From Erysipelothrix sp. UBA3383 (GTDB lineage: Bacteria; Bacillota_I; Bacilli_A; Erysipelotrichales; Erysipelotrichaceae): a stretch of DNA of 7,770 bases. The stretch is from assembly GCA_002358955.1 (NCBI GenBank), contig DEPV01000109.1, positions 1 to 7,770 on the forward strand, in the 5' to 3' direction. Made by a program: the position numbers and the translations under genes. Below, in pieces: positions 1-6,417 of this stretch (position 1 is its first letter; each line of letters starts with the position of its first letter). The notes beneath the pieces were generated by a model. That model searched no databases. It saw nothing but the letters and a program-made list of their open reading frames with translations, and had not been told where the DNA came from.

Positions 1-1
1 T

Positions 2-1219
2 TTTTCAGTCGAACAAAACTTAGCCAATACCTTTGGTATTGGAAGCCGTGGGTTTGCGGCAATTAAGGGTAAAGACCTTAATTTAATCAAGGGCGTTGAT
101 ACGATCTCAAAAAGTAACCTAATGATGGTTGGAGAAGTAGAACTTATCAATGCGGAGAAAGTTGATGGTAAGAACGTCAGCATCAAAGATGATCAATTTT
201 TTGCAACGAGTAAGAAATTAAATGATATCGAAGGATTAACCAATTCATCTTTAGATAATAAGTTTAGTGGCGAAATTATTAAACTTAAAGAAGGAAAACA
301 CATTGATGAATCATCAGTGCATGAAATGTTAGTTCATGAAACCTTTGCAAAAGAAAATGGTTTGAAACTGGGAGATATCGTAGAAATTACACAAACCAAT
401 CAAAACTCAATACCTTATAAATCAGTACTTCAAGAGCCCATCAAGTTAACAGTTGTAGGAATCTTTACTGGTGATAGTAGAGGTGCTGGAACCAATCCGT
501 TTGAACTTGTAGAAAACTTATTGATCACAGATATCAATACAGTTAAAGAACTTTACGATTATAATGAGGATGATGCTATTTATCAAACAGCACAGTTCTT
601 TGTTAATGATCCTAAAGAATTAGAATCTACAATGTCAGAAGTTAAAAAATTACCAATTGATTGGTCACAATATAAAACAACTAAAACATCAGATAACTTT
701 GCAACATTATCCAGTTCATTGGATAACATGAATGCTCTGATTAATACCATGATTTATGGAACCTTAATCGTAAGTGCGATTATCTTATCCTTATTGATGG
801 CGTTTTGGATTAATGGAAGAATGCACGAGATTGGAATCCTCTTATCACTTGGATTCTCTAAATTCAATATTATCGCACAGTACACAATAGAGTTAATGTT
901 GATTGCGGCATTGAGTTTCTCATTCTCATACTTCTCAGGAAGAGGAATTGCACAAAACTTAGCAACATCAATGGCTCAAAGAGCAAACCAAGAAAGTATG
1001 AATCAATTCAATCAAGGTCTTGGTGGTATGAACTTTGGACAAGATCCAAACTCATCGGTACTTACCAAAGGAATGGATGATTTAGATATCGATGTTACAG
1101 TGGAAGAAATGATTCCTGTTTATATCATTGGAACCATGATTATTATTGTTTCAGTATCATTATCATCAGTCTTGATCGTTCGTTTAAAACCACGAGAAAT
1201 TTTAACCAAAATTAGTTAG
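2..1219 (+). CDS. ABC transporter permease, FtsX/MacB type (5' truncated by window edge)
   Basis: The reading frame is open from position 2, so the first in-frame ATG at 122 is internal; 405 residues of a longer protein are visible. The first roughly 240 visible residues are a soluble extracytoplasmic region like the MacB periplasmic core domain. Next come a membrane span (about 248-270), the cytoplasmic loop with the family-typical MHEIGILLSLGFSK stretch, a second span (about 290-312), an outside loop rich in Gln, Asn and Met (about 320-352), and a last span (about 370-395) ending in RLKPREIL, a usual FtsX-family C-terminus. Such permeases pair with a small ATPase; that gene follows after 8 nt. 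Known relatives export peptides or lipids, sense antimicrobials or control cell-wall hydrolases. The substrate here cannot be told. A Vex3-like peptide exporter is one possibility, based only on the permease plus 216-residue ATPase arrangement. Confidence 0.9.
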   Translation, partial: FSVEQNLANTFGIGSRGFAAIKGKDLNLIKGVDTISKSNLMMVGEVELINAEKVDGKNVSIKDDQFFATSKKLNDIEGLTNSSLDNKFSGEIIKLKEGKHIDESSVHEMLVHETFAKENGLKLGDIVEITQTNQNSIPYKSVLQEPIKLTVVGIFTGDSRGAGTNPFELVENLLITDINTVKELYDYNEDDAIYQTAQFFVNDPKELESTMSEVKKLPIDWSQYKTTKTSDNFATLSSSLDNMNALINTMIYGTLIVSAIILSLLMAFWINGRMHEIGILLSLGFSKFNIIAQYTIELMLIAALSFSFSYFSGRGIAQNLATSMAQRANQESMNQFNQGLGGMNFGQDPNSSVLTKGMDDLDIDVTVEEMIPVYIIGTMIIIVSVSLSSVLIVRLKPREILTKIS

Positions 1220-1227
1220 GAGGAACT

Positions 1228-1878
1228 ATGTTAGAAATTAAAAATGTATCATACAATTATAAAGGCAATGCCGATAAAGACATTCTTAAAGATGTTAACT
1301 ATTCGTTTGAACCGGGTGTGTTCTATTCTATCTTAGGGACTTCAGGCTCTGGGAAAACAACACTTCTAAGTTTACTTGCAGGACTGGATTCACCGGTTTC
1401 AGGTGTTATCGAAGTGGATGGAAAAGACATTAAAGAGGAAGGGTATCAGCATCATCGACGCTCTAATATCTCATTGATATTTCAAAGTTACAACCTTATT
1501 GAGTACCTTACACCCCTAGAAAATATCAAGTTGGTCAATAAGAATCCGGATGCAATTCTACAATCAGTAGGACTTACTGAAGATGAGTGTAATCGTAATG
1601 TTAAACAATTGTCAGGAGGGCAGCAACAAAGGGTTGCGATCGCTCGAGCACTGACTTCTAGTGCAGAGATTATCTTGGCTGATGAGCCAACGGGTAATCT
1701 GGATACTAAGACTGCTAACAGTATTATCAAGTTACTGAAAGATACAGCACGTCAGGAAAACAAATGCGTGATTGTAGTTACTCACAGTAATTACTTAGCA
1801 CGTCAATCGGATGTAACTTTAGTCCTTGAAAAAGGGAAACTGAATGAGAGATACAACCGTAACGAAAAGAAAAAATAG
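1228..1878 (+). CDS. ABC transporter ATP-binding protein, MacB/LolD-type
   Basis: This is the cytoplasmic ATPase that powers the preceding FtsX-type permease. All nucleotide-binding motifs are intact in the 216 residues: Walker A GTSGSGKT (37-44), Q-loop Gln86, signature LSGGQ (128-132), Walker B IILADEP (148-154), D-loop NLD (157-159) and switch His186. The ADEPTGNLD block and the single-domain length are typical of the MacB/LolD/FtsE group, as opposed to importer ATPases. AGGAGG at 1218-1223 overlaps the permease stop codon and sits 4 nt before the ATG, so the two genes are one transcript and probably translationally coupled. The C-terminus is short and basic (NEKKK), with no regulatory domain. 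A rho-independent terminator follows 9 nt after the stop. The family is certain; the transported substrate is unknown. Confidence 0.93.
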   Translation: MLEIKNVSYNYKGNADKDILKDVNYSFEPGVFYSILGTSGSGKTTLLSLLAGLDSPVSGVIEVDGKDIKEEGYQHHRRSNISLIFQSYNLIEYLTPLENIKLVNKNPDAILQSVGLTEDECNRNVKQLSGGQQQRVAIARALTSSAEIILADEPTGNLDTKTANSIIKLLKDTARQENKCVIVVTHSNYLARQSDVTLVLEKGKLNERYNRNEKKK

Positions 1879-1887
1879 AGTATTATC

Positions 1888-1918
1888 AAAACGTTGTTCA
1901 TATGAGCAACGTTTTTTT
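1888..1918 (+). terminator. Rho-independent terminator after the permease/ATPase pair
   Basis: Arms AAAACGTTG (1888-1896) and CAACGTTTT (1907-1915) pair perfectly. The hairpin can extend inward through a G-U pair and TCA/TGA. The right arm runs into seven T at 1912-1918. It lies 9 nt after the ATPase stop and ends that transcript. Confidence 0.9.
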
Positions 1919-2051
1919 ATAAGTTTATATTGAGGTTATCATGGAGTCTTAGAACTGCTTAAGTGTACAAGATGAAAGATATCACAAACAGTCTCAGTGG
2001 TTATTTTCGTTTGCTGTAAATTTATGATTGCTAAAAAATACAACACTTCTA

Positions 2052-2068
2052 TTATTTTGACTAAATAA
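2052..2068. promoter_or_regulatory. Imperfect 17-bp palindrome upstream of gatZ, possible operator
   Basis: TTATTT (2052-2057) and AAATAA (2063-2068) are perfect complements around a TGACT centre in which the G and C also pair. The element is centred at 2060 and overlaps the expected -35 region of the gatZ promoter, a usual place for a repressor site. It is AT-rich, so it could arise by chance. No regulator gene is present in the window to match it. Confidence 0.3.
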
Positions 2069-2084
2069 GAGGCAGGGTATGCGG

Positions 2085-2093
2085 TGCTATAAT
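2085..2093 (+). promoter_or_regulatory. Extended -10 promoter of gatZ
   Basis: TGCTATAAT at 2085-2093 is a perfect extended -10 element (TGn plus TATAAT). No good -35 exists at 17 bp (2065-2070 reads ATAAGA); the nearest TTGACT, at 2057-2062, is 25 bp away, which is too far. Extended -10 promoters tolerate a poor -35. The expected transcript start is near 2100, only about 15 nt before the ATG, so the leader holds little beyond the ribosome site. Confidence 0.7.
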
Positions 2094-2114
2094 TATCTCG
2101 AGAGGTAGGTAAAT

Positions 2115-3410
2115 ATGAAAACAAACCCATTATTACAGTTAAGCAATAAGAAAGATTTAGGAGTATATTGTGCATGTACAGCTAATGATTTAGTCATTGA
2201 AGCAACACTTGAATTTGCACGCGATAACGATTCTTTAGTAATTATTGAATCCACTGCAAACCAAGTTGACCAAAACGGTGGTTATACAGGAATGACTCCA
2301 AAAGGATTTAAAGACTTTGTTTTTGCACTTGCAGATAAAGTAGGATATGACAAAGATCGTATCATCCTAGGGGGAGACCACTTAGGGCCTTTAACATGGA
2401 CTAAATTAAACGAAGCTGAGGCAATGGAAAATGCTAAAGTCTTAGTTTATGATTATGTTCGTGCTGGATTTACAAAGATTCACCTGGATACATCCATGCG
2501 TGTTGCAGATGATTCAACAACGGAAGCACTATCTGATGAAACGATTGCACGTCGTTCTGCAATTCTAGCAAAAGAAGCACTAGCAGCTTATGATGAACTT
2601 GTTAAAGAAGATCCTACAGCGATTTTCCCTGCGTTCATTATTGGTTCAGAAGTTCCAATTCCAGGAGGGGCACAAGAGAAAGAAGATACATTAGCAGTAA
2701 CTTCACCAGATGCTTTCAAATCAACATACAACACATTTAAAGAGACTTTCAACGAGTATGATGTGAATAAAGTATTTGAAAATGTTATTGGAATTGTTGT
2801 TCAACCAGGGGTTGAATTTGGTGATGAGGATCTGTTCTTGTATAATCGTGAGAATGCTAAAGTATTAACATCAACACTGAAAAATGAGTTTGAAACATTA
2901 GTATTTGAAGGTCACTCAACAGACTACCAAAAACCTGATGGATTGAAAGAAATGGTTCAAGATGGTATTACAATTCTTAAAGTTGGACCGGCATTAACAT
3001 TTGCACTAAGAGAAGCACTGTTTGCACTATCACACATCGAAGATCAATTGGTTGAAACACCATCACAATTCATTGATGTATTAGAAGCTGCAATGCTTGA
3101 TAAACCTGGTAACTGGCAAAATCACTACCATGGTAGTGATAAAGAATTATTTATTAAACGTAAGTATTCTTATTCAGACCGTGCACGTTATTACATCCCA
3201 GTACCTGAGGTACAAGATGCGATTAATACACTGGTAGCAAACTTATCAACAGAACCAATTAACATGACGCTATTATCACAGTACTTACCATACCAATACC
3301 GTCGTATTAAAGAGGGTCTAGTGAATAATGATCCTGTGTCTATTATTAAAGATTACGTTAAAGTATACTTGGAAGATTACGAGTATGCTACTAACTCAAA
3401 AGCACTGTAA
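2115..3410 (+). CDS. gatZ: D-tagatose-1,6-bisphosphate aldolase, class II, non-catalytic (GatZ/KbaZ) subunit
   Basis: GatZ/KbaZ supports the activity and stability of the catalytic class II aldolase GatY/KbaY, which splits tagatose-1,6-bisphosphate to glycerone phosphate and glyceraldehyde 3-phosphate in galactitol and N-acetylgalactosamine breakdown. The 431-residue protein matches E. coli KbaZ and GatZ (about 420-426) along its whole length. Recognisable blocks are GGYTGMTP (55-62), LGGDHLGP (85-92), KIHLDTSM (121-128), GSEVPIPGG (177-185), QPGVEF (230-235), EGHSTDYQ (265-272), LKVGPALTFALRE (288-300) and YSYSDRARYYIP (351-362). A GAGAGG ribosome site (2100-2105) stands 9 nt before the ATG. 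The gene has its own promoter and a terminator right after it, so it appears to be monocistronic. No gatY/kbaY or sugar-phosphate kinase lies next to it. The choice between a galactitol (Gat) and an amino-sugar (Kba/Aga) role cannot be made from sequence; the PTS IID gene downstream leans slightly to the latter. Confidence 0.94.
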   Translation: MKTNPLLQLSNKKDLGVYCACTANDLVIEATLEFARDNDSLVIIESTANQVDQNGGYTGMTPKGFKDFVFALADKVGYDKDRIILGGDHLGPLTWTKLNEAEAMENAKVLVYDYVRAGFTKIHLDTSMRVADDSTTEALSDETIARRSAILAKEALAAYDELVKEDPTAIFPAFIIGSEVPIPGGAQEKEDTLAVTSPDAFKSTYNTFKETFNEYDVNKVFENVIGIVVQPGVEFGDEDLFLYNRENAKVLTSTLKNEFETLVFEGHSTDYQKPDGLKEMVQDGITILKVGPALTFALREALFALSHIEDQLVETPSQFIDVLEAAMLDKPGNWQNHYHGSDKELFIKRKYSYSDRARYYIPVPEVQDAINTLVANLSTEPINMTLLSQYLPYQYRRIKEGLVNNDPVSIIKDYVKVYLEDYEYATNSKAL

Positions 3411-3419
3411 AACTAAGCT

Positions 3420-3447
3420 AAAACACTCTGGAAACAGAGTGTTTTTT
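3420..3447 (+). terminator. Rho-independent terminator of gatZ
   Basis: An 11-bp perfect stem, AAAACACTCTG (3420-3430) with CAGAGTGTTTT (3435-3445), closes a GAAA tetraloop and runs into six T (3442-3447). It begins 9 nt after the gatZ stop and insulates gatZ from the opuC operon. The A-run before the stem gives a weaker signal for the opposite strand too, but no minus-strand gene faces it. Confidence 0.93.
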
Positions 3448-3503
3448 CATGCTTAAAAAGGGTTGTAGTGCGTGGTTTACGGGAGTGTATTTAGGCTGGG
3501 CCT

Positions 3504-3532
3504 TTGGGTTTTGATAATATCTATGCTATAGT
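3504..3532 (+). promoter_or_regulatory. Probable promoter of the opuC operon
   Basis: TGC-TATAGT at 3524-3532 is an extended -10 element with one mismatch. TTGGGT at 3504-3509 is a weak -35 at exactly 17 bp. The predicted start near 3539 leaves a leader of about 85 nt before opuCA. A second, weaker possibility is TTGATA (3547-3552) with TTAAAT (3571-3576), 18 bp apart, which would place a start near 3583. Compatible-solute transporter operons often have more than one promoter. Confidence 0.55.
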
Positions 3533-3542
3533 AATTAAGTTA

Positions 3543-3602
3543 TGTATTGATACTTATAGCTTTCTATCTCTTAAATATTGTGAATTCATAAGTATGAATA
3601 CA
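3543..3602. repeat. 15-bp inverted repeat in the opuC leader, candidate regulator site or RNA hairpin
   Basis: TGTATTGATACTTAT (3543-3557) and ATAAGTATGAATACA (3588-3602) are reverse complements with a single mismatch (3549 against 3596), separated by 30 nt. Each arm also contains its own small palindrome of the form GTATNNATAC (3544-3553 and 3592-3601), with centres 48 bp apart. As DNA this could be a pair of dimer binding sites downstream of the promoter; as RNA it could be a long hairpin ending 8 nt before the ribosome site at 3611-3617. Osmolyte transporter operons are known to be controlled by MarR-fold GbsR/OpcR or by BusR-type repressors; assigning either here would be a guess. Confidence 0.6.
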
Positions 3603-3624
3603 ATCACTAAAAGGAGATGCGACA

Positions 3625-4827
3625 ATGATTAAATTTGAAAATATCTCAAAACATTACGGTCAATTTAAGGCTGTAGATACAATTAATATTGAGATTGAAA
3701 AAGGTTCTTTTGTATGTTTTATAGGAACCTCTGGGAGTGGAAAAACGACCAGTATGAGAATGATTAATAAGATGGTAAAACCTTCCAAAGGAACGATTAC
3801 CATTGATGGTGTTAATATTGCAGATATTAACGATGTGAAGCTGAGGCGTAGTATAGGCTATGTCATTCAGCAGATTGGCTTAATGCCACACATGACGATT
3901 TATGAGAATATCGTTATGGTACCAACACTACTCAATTATACGAAAGAGGATAAAGAACGTATTGCTAAAGAGTTAATGGCACGTGTAGACTTGCCATTAG
4001 ACTTACTGGATGCTTACCCATCAGAACTGAGTGGTGGGATGCAGCAGCGTATAGGGGTTATTAGAGCCTTAGCAGCCGATCAGGATATAATCCTTATGGA
4101 TGAGCCTTTTGGAGCCCTGGACCCCATTACAAGGGACTCACTGCAAGCTTTATTAAAAGAGTTACAGCGTGAAATGAACAAAACGATAATATTTGTAACT
4201 CATGACATGGATGAGGCATTAAAGTTAGCCGATCAAATTGTCATTATGGATCATGGTAAAATTGTACAACAGGGAAGTCCACAGGATATCTTGATGGAAC
4301 CTAAGAATGACTTTGTCCGTGATTTAATTGGGGAAGAGCGTTTGAACCAAGCTGTCTTTGAATATAAAACAGTTGAAGAGATTATGATTGACCCGGTATG
4401 GGTGAATCAAAGTCGTACCATTGGTCAGGCAGCGTACTTAATGCGTACCCGTAAGATTGATGATATCTTGGTAGTTGATGATGAAGGTGTTCTTGTGGGT
4501 CGAGTGGATCTATTGGCACTGATGAATCGAGCACGACAAGATACACAAATTAAACAGATTATGAAGAAGGTTACTTACATTCAAAATACAACAACCATCC
4601 GAGATGCGATTTACTATGTTCAAGATTTAGGATACCGTAACTTATCCGTTGTTGATGAAGATGGGAAGCTGGTTGGTATTGTTACTCGTGCTACGATTGT
4701 AGAAACGGTTTATGATGCATTCTGGCAGACTTATGAGCCTGAAGATGTCAGTGATGATGTGAACCTTGATCATGATAAAGTTGATGCTGCTGTAGTGCTA
4801 TCACAGACTGCAGAGGATGTGTCATAA
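3625..4827 (+). CDS. opuCA: Glycine betaine/carnitine/choline ABC transporter ATPase with tandem CBS domains (OpuCA)
   Basis: OpuCA hydrolyses ATP to drive uptake of compatible solutes through the OpuCB/OpuCD channel. In the 400 residues, Walker A GTSGSGKTT is at 34-42, the Q-loop at Gln82-Gln83, signature LSGGM at 135-139, Walker B IILMDEP at 155-161, the ALD D-loop at 164-166 and the switch His at 193. Two CBS domains follow, roughly 248-305 (with VVDDEGVLVGRV) and 310-368 (with VVDEDGKLVGIV), then an acidic tail. In OpuC systems of Listeria and Staphylococcus the CBS pair is known to bind cyclic di-AMP and lower transport; the same control is inferred here. AAGGAGA at 3611-3617, 7 nt before the ATG, fixes the start. 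First gene of a four-gene operon; its TAA overlaps the ATG of opuCB by one base. OpuBA is a close alternative name, but the full carrier with CBS domains fits OpuC well. Confidence 0.95.
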   Translation: MIKFENISKHYGQFKAVDTINIEIEKGSFVCFIGTSGSGKTTSMRMINKMVKPSKGTITIDGVNIADINDVKLRRSIGYVIQQIGLMPHMTIYENIVMVPTLLNYTKEDKERIAKELMARVDLPLDLLDAYPSELSGGMQQRIGVIRALAADQDIILMDEPFGALDPITRDSLQALLKELQREMNKTIIFVTHDMDEALKLADQIVIMDHGKIVQQGSPQDILMEPKNDFVRDLIGEERLNQAVFEYKTVEEIMIDPVWVNQSRTIGQAAYLMRTRKIDDILVVDDEGVLVGRVDLLALMNRARQDTQIKQIMKKVTYIQNTTTIRDAIYYVQDLGYRNLSVVDEDGKLVGIVTRATIVETVYDAFWQTYEPEDVSDDVNLDHDKVDAAVVLSQTAEDVS

Positions 4828-5447
4828 TGCCAAATGATTATCTGATAAAAATAATAGAACATTTAACCTTAAGTTTGAGTGCCTTAGGTTTAGGGATTGC
4901 AGTTGCTTTACCTGTAGGAATTTTAATCAGTTCAAATAAAAGACTGACTCAAATTGTAATTAGTATTTCATCAATTCTACAAACAATTCCATCACTTGCA
5001 CTCTTAGCGATGATTGTTCCTATTTTAGGAATTGGTAGAATGCCCGCTACAGTATCACTATTCATTTACTCCCTAATGCCCATTCTAAGAAATACAGTTC
5101 TTGGGATGCAAGGTGTGGATGAAGATTTAGTAGATGCTGCACGAGGTATGGGATTTACCCGTACCCAAGTGATCTTTAAAGTAAAAATTCCCATGGCTTT
5201 CTCAGTCATAATGGCTGGAATTCGTTTGGCTGCAATTTATGTCTTAGCATGGACGTCTCTAGCATCATATATTGGTGCAGGGGGTCTTGGTGACTACATC
5301 TTTGCAGGAATGAATAACTATAATATTAGTCTGATTGTTTATGGAACAATTCCAATTATCGTCTTAGGAATCGTGATTGATAACTTGTTTGGCTTATTTG
5401 AGAAGCGATTTAAACCAAAGTTAAGTTCAGTGGGTGGTGATGCATAA
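4827..5447 (+). CDS. opuCB: Compatible-solute ABC transporter permease (OpuCB)
   Basis: One of the two membrane subunits forming the solute channel. The 206-residue protein has about five to six hydrophobic segments (near 12-35, 43-68, 74-93, 123-145, 168-190) and the binding-protein-dependent permease EAA loop, DAARGMGFTRTQ...IP, at 103-122, which docks on the OpuCA ATPase. ILQTIPSLALL (50-60) and SYIGAGGLGDYI (147-158) are hallmark blocks of the OpuBB/OpuCB/YehY group and reappear in OpuCD. The ATG shares one base with the opuCA stop (TAATG), and AGAGGA at 4812-4817 is inside opuCA, so translation is likely coupled. Length is normal for the family (about 210-217). Confidence 0.94.
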   Translation: MPNDYLIKIIEHLTLSLSALGLGIAVALPVGILISSNKRLTQIVISISSILQTIPSLALLAMIVPILGIGRMPATVSLFIYSLMPILRNTVLGMQGVDEDLVDAARGMGFTRTQVIFKVKIPMAFSVIMAGIRLAAIYVLAWTSLASYIGAGGLGDYIFAGMNNYNISLIVYGTIPIIVLGIVIDNLFGLFEKRFKPKLSSVGGDA

Positions 5448-6415
5448 TGAGAAAACTATTGATCATTATCATCAGTCTATTGGTTCTAACGGGATGTAGT
5501 TTACCAGGGCTTGGTGGCAGTGTTAAAAAGAACAGCATTGTTATCGGTTCAGGTAATACATCGGAACGACAAATTCTATCCTCAATATTAGCATTGCTCA
5601 TTCAAGAAGAAATGCCTGATGTGGATGTGGATATTGTGAATAACCTGGGATCATCAGTACTGATATTTCAGGCCTTAAAGAACAATAACATTAACCTTAG
5701 TAGTTCCATGTATACAGGGACATCATTACTGGGAGAATTAGACATGGAGCCAATCTTAGATCCTGTAGAAACTTTTGAAACGGTAGTTCGTGAATATCAT
5801 AAACGTTATGATGCGACATGGTTTCCATCTTATGGATTTGAAAATACATACAGTTTCATGGTTAAAAAAGAATTTGCTGAGAAGTATAATCTTAAGACAA
5901 TATCGGATTTAGAAGCAATTTCTGGTGAGATTAAAGTTGGAATCGATAGTGGCTGGCTTGATCGACCATTGGATGGATACGATCAGTTTAAAGTTAACTA
6001 TGGCTTTGAATTTAGTGAAGTCTTTCCAATGGAGATTGGACTTGTTTACTCAGCACTGGATAGTAAACAACTTGAAGTTGCACTTGGGTATTCTACGGAT
6101 GGTCGTATTGATGCCTTTGACTTAGTTGTATTAGAGGATGATTTAAATCATTTCCCATCTTATTCAGCAAGTCCGGTTGTTTCTAATGATCTATTAGCGA
6201 CATACCCGCAGTTAGAAAGCATTCTATTAAAACTTGAAAATACAATTAGCGTTCAAACCATGCAAGCTTTGAACCGTCAAAGTGATGAGATGGCGATTGA
6301 ACCGCATACGGTAGCTAAAGAGTTTTTAGAATCACACAACTATTTTAGAGATAGTGAGACACGATCTTTAAAAGATATTCCTCTTTACTCTGAATTAGAC
6401 GGGGGGAGATCATGA
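5447..6415 (+). CDS. opuCC: Osmoprotectant-binding lipoprotein (OpuCC)
   Basis: Extracellular solute receptor anchored in the membrane by a lipid. It has a classic lipoprotein signal: MRK, a hydrophobic core, and lipobox LTGC at 14-17 with Cys17 as the lipidated residue. The 322-residue protein is a free binding protein, not fused to a permease. Family blocks are visible: YTGT (89-92), FENTYSFMV (131-139), GLVYSAL (198-204) and GYSTDGRI (214-221). Tyr89, Tyr135, Tyr201 and Tyr215 stand where OpuCC/OpuBC proteins have conserved aromatic residues, and are good candidates for the cage that holds the trimethylammonium head group; this assignment is by motif position only. The ATG overlaps the opuCB stop (TAATG), with only a weak ribosome site (GGTGGTGA), so coupling to opuCB is likely. 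Ligand choice among glycine betaine, carnitine and choline cannot be read from sequence. Confidence 0.94.
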   Translation: MRKLLIIIISLLVLTGCSLPGLGGSVKKNSIVIGSGNTSERQILSSILALLIQEEMPDVDVDIVNNLGSSVLIFQALKNNNINLSSSMYTGTSLLGELDMEPILDPVETFETVVREYHKRYDATWFPSYGFENTYSFMVKKEFAEKYNLKTISDLEAISGEIKVGIDSGWLDRPLDGYDQFKVNYGFEFSEVFPMEIGLVYSALDSKQLEVALGYSTDGRIDAFDLVVLEDDLNHFPSYSASPVVSNDLLATYPQLESILLKLENTISVQTMQALNRQSDEMAIEPHTVAKEFLESHNYFRDSETRSLKDIPLYSELDGGRS

Positions 6416-6417
6416 TG
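6402..6417 (+). promoter_or_regulatory. opuCD ribosome site with two adjacent ATG codons
   Basis: GGGGGAG at 6401-6407 precedes two tandem ATG codons at 6412 and 6415. From the end of the ribosome site the first ATG is 4 nt away and the second 7 nt, so the second has the better spacing. The first overlaps the opuCC stop as ATGA. Either choice changes the protein by a single methionine (212 or 211 residues). Confidence 0.6.

Noticed and set aside
1488..1730. Minus-strand open frame of 80 codons inside the ATPase gene
   Set aside because: It lies opposite a gene with all ABC ATPase motifs intact and has no recognisable domain or ribosome site, so it is a shadow frame.
1963..2019. Short frame from GTG 1963 or ATG 1972 (MKDITNSLSGYFRLL) in the gap before gatZ
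   Set aside because: It has only 15-18 codons and no ribosome site or promoter nearby, and the sequence is not recognised. It could be a gene remnant but nothing supports that.
1993..2020. Possible CcpA catabolite (cre) site around TTTTCGTTTGCT before gatZ
   Set aside because: Only the central CG and a few flanking positions fit; several key bases of the TGNNANCGNTNNCA pattern are missing.
1939..2175. Minus-strand open frame of 78 codons across the gatZ promoter and start
   Set aside because: It starts inside gatZ, crosses its promoter, and shows no family resemblance. It is likely chance in AT-rich DNA.
3460..3508. Four GGG runs upstream of the opuC promoter, suggesting a G-quadruplex
   Set aside because: The loops between runs are about 18, 14 and 5 nt, outside the usual limit for a stable quadruplex.
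3449..3514. A 21-codon frame (MLKKGCSAWFTGVYLGWAFGF) starting right after the gatZ terminator
   Set aside because: It has no ribosome site (the T-run of the terminator precedes it), no promoter of its own, and it runs into the opuC promoter. It is best explained by chance.
5925..6125. Second plus-strand open frame of 66 codons within opuCC
   Set aside because: It is an alternative frame inside a well-supported lipoprotein gene, without ribosome site or homology.
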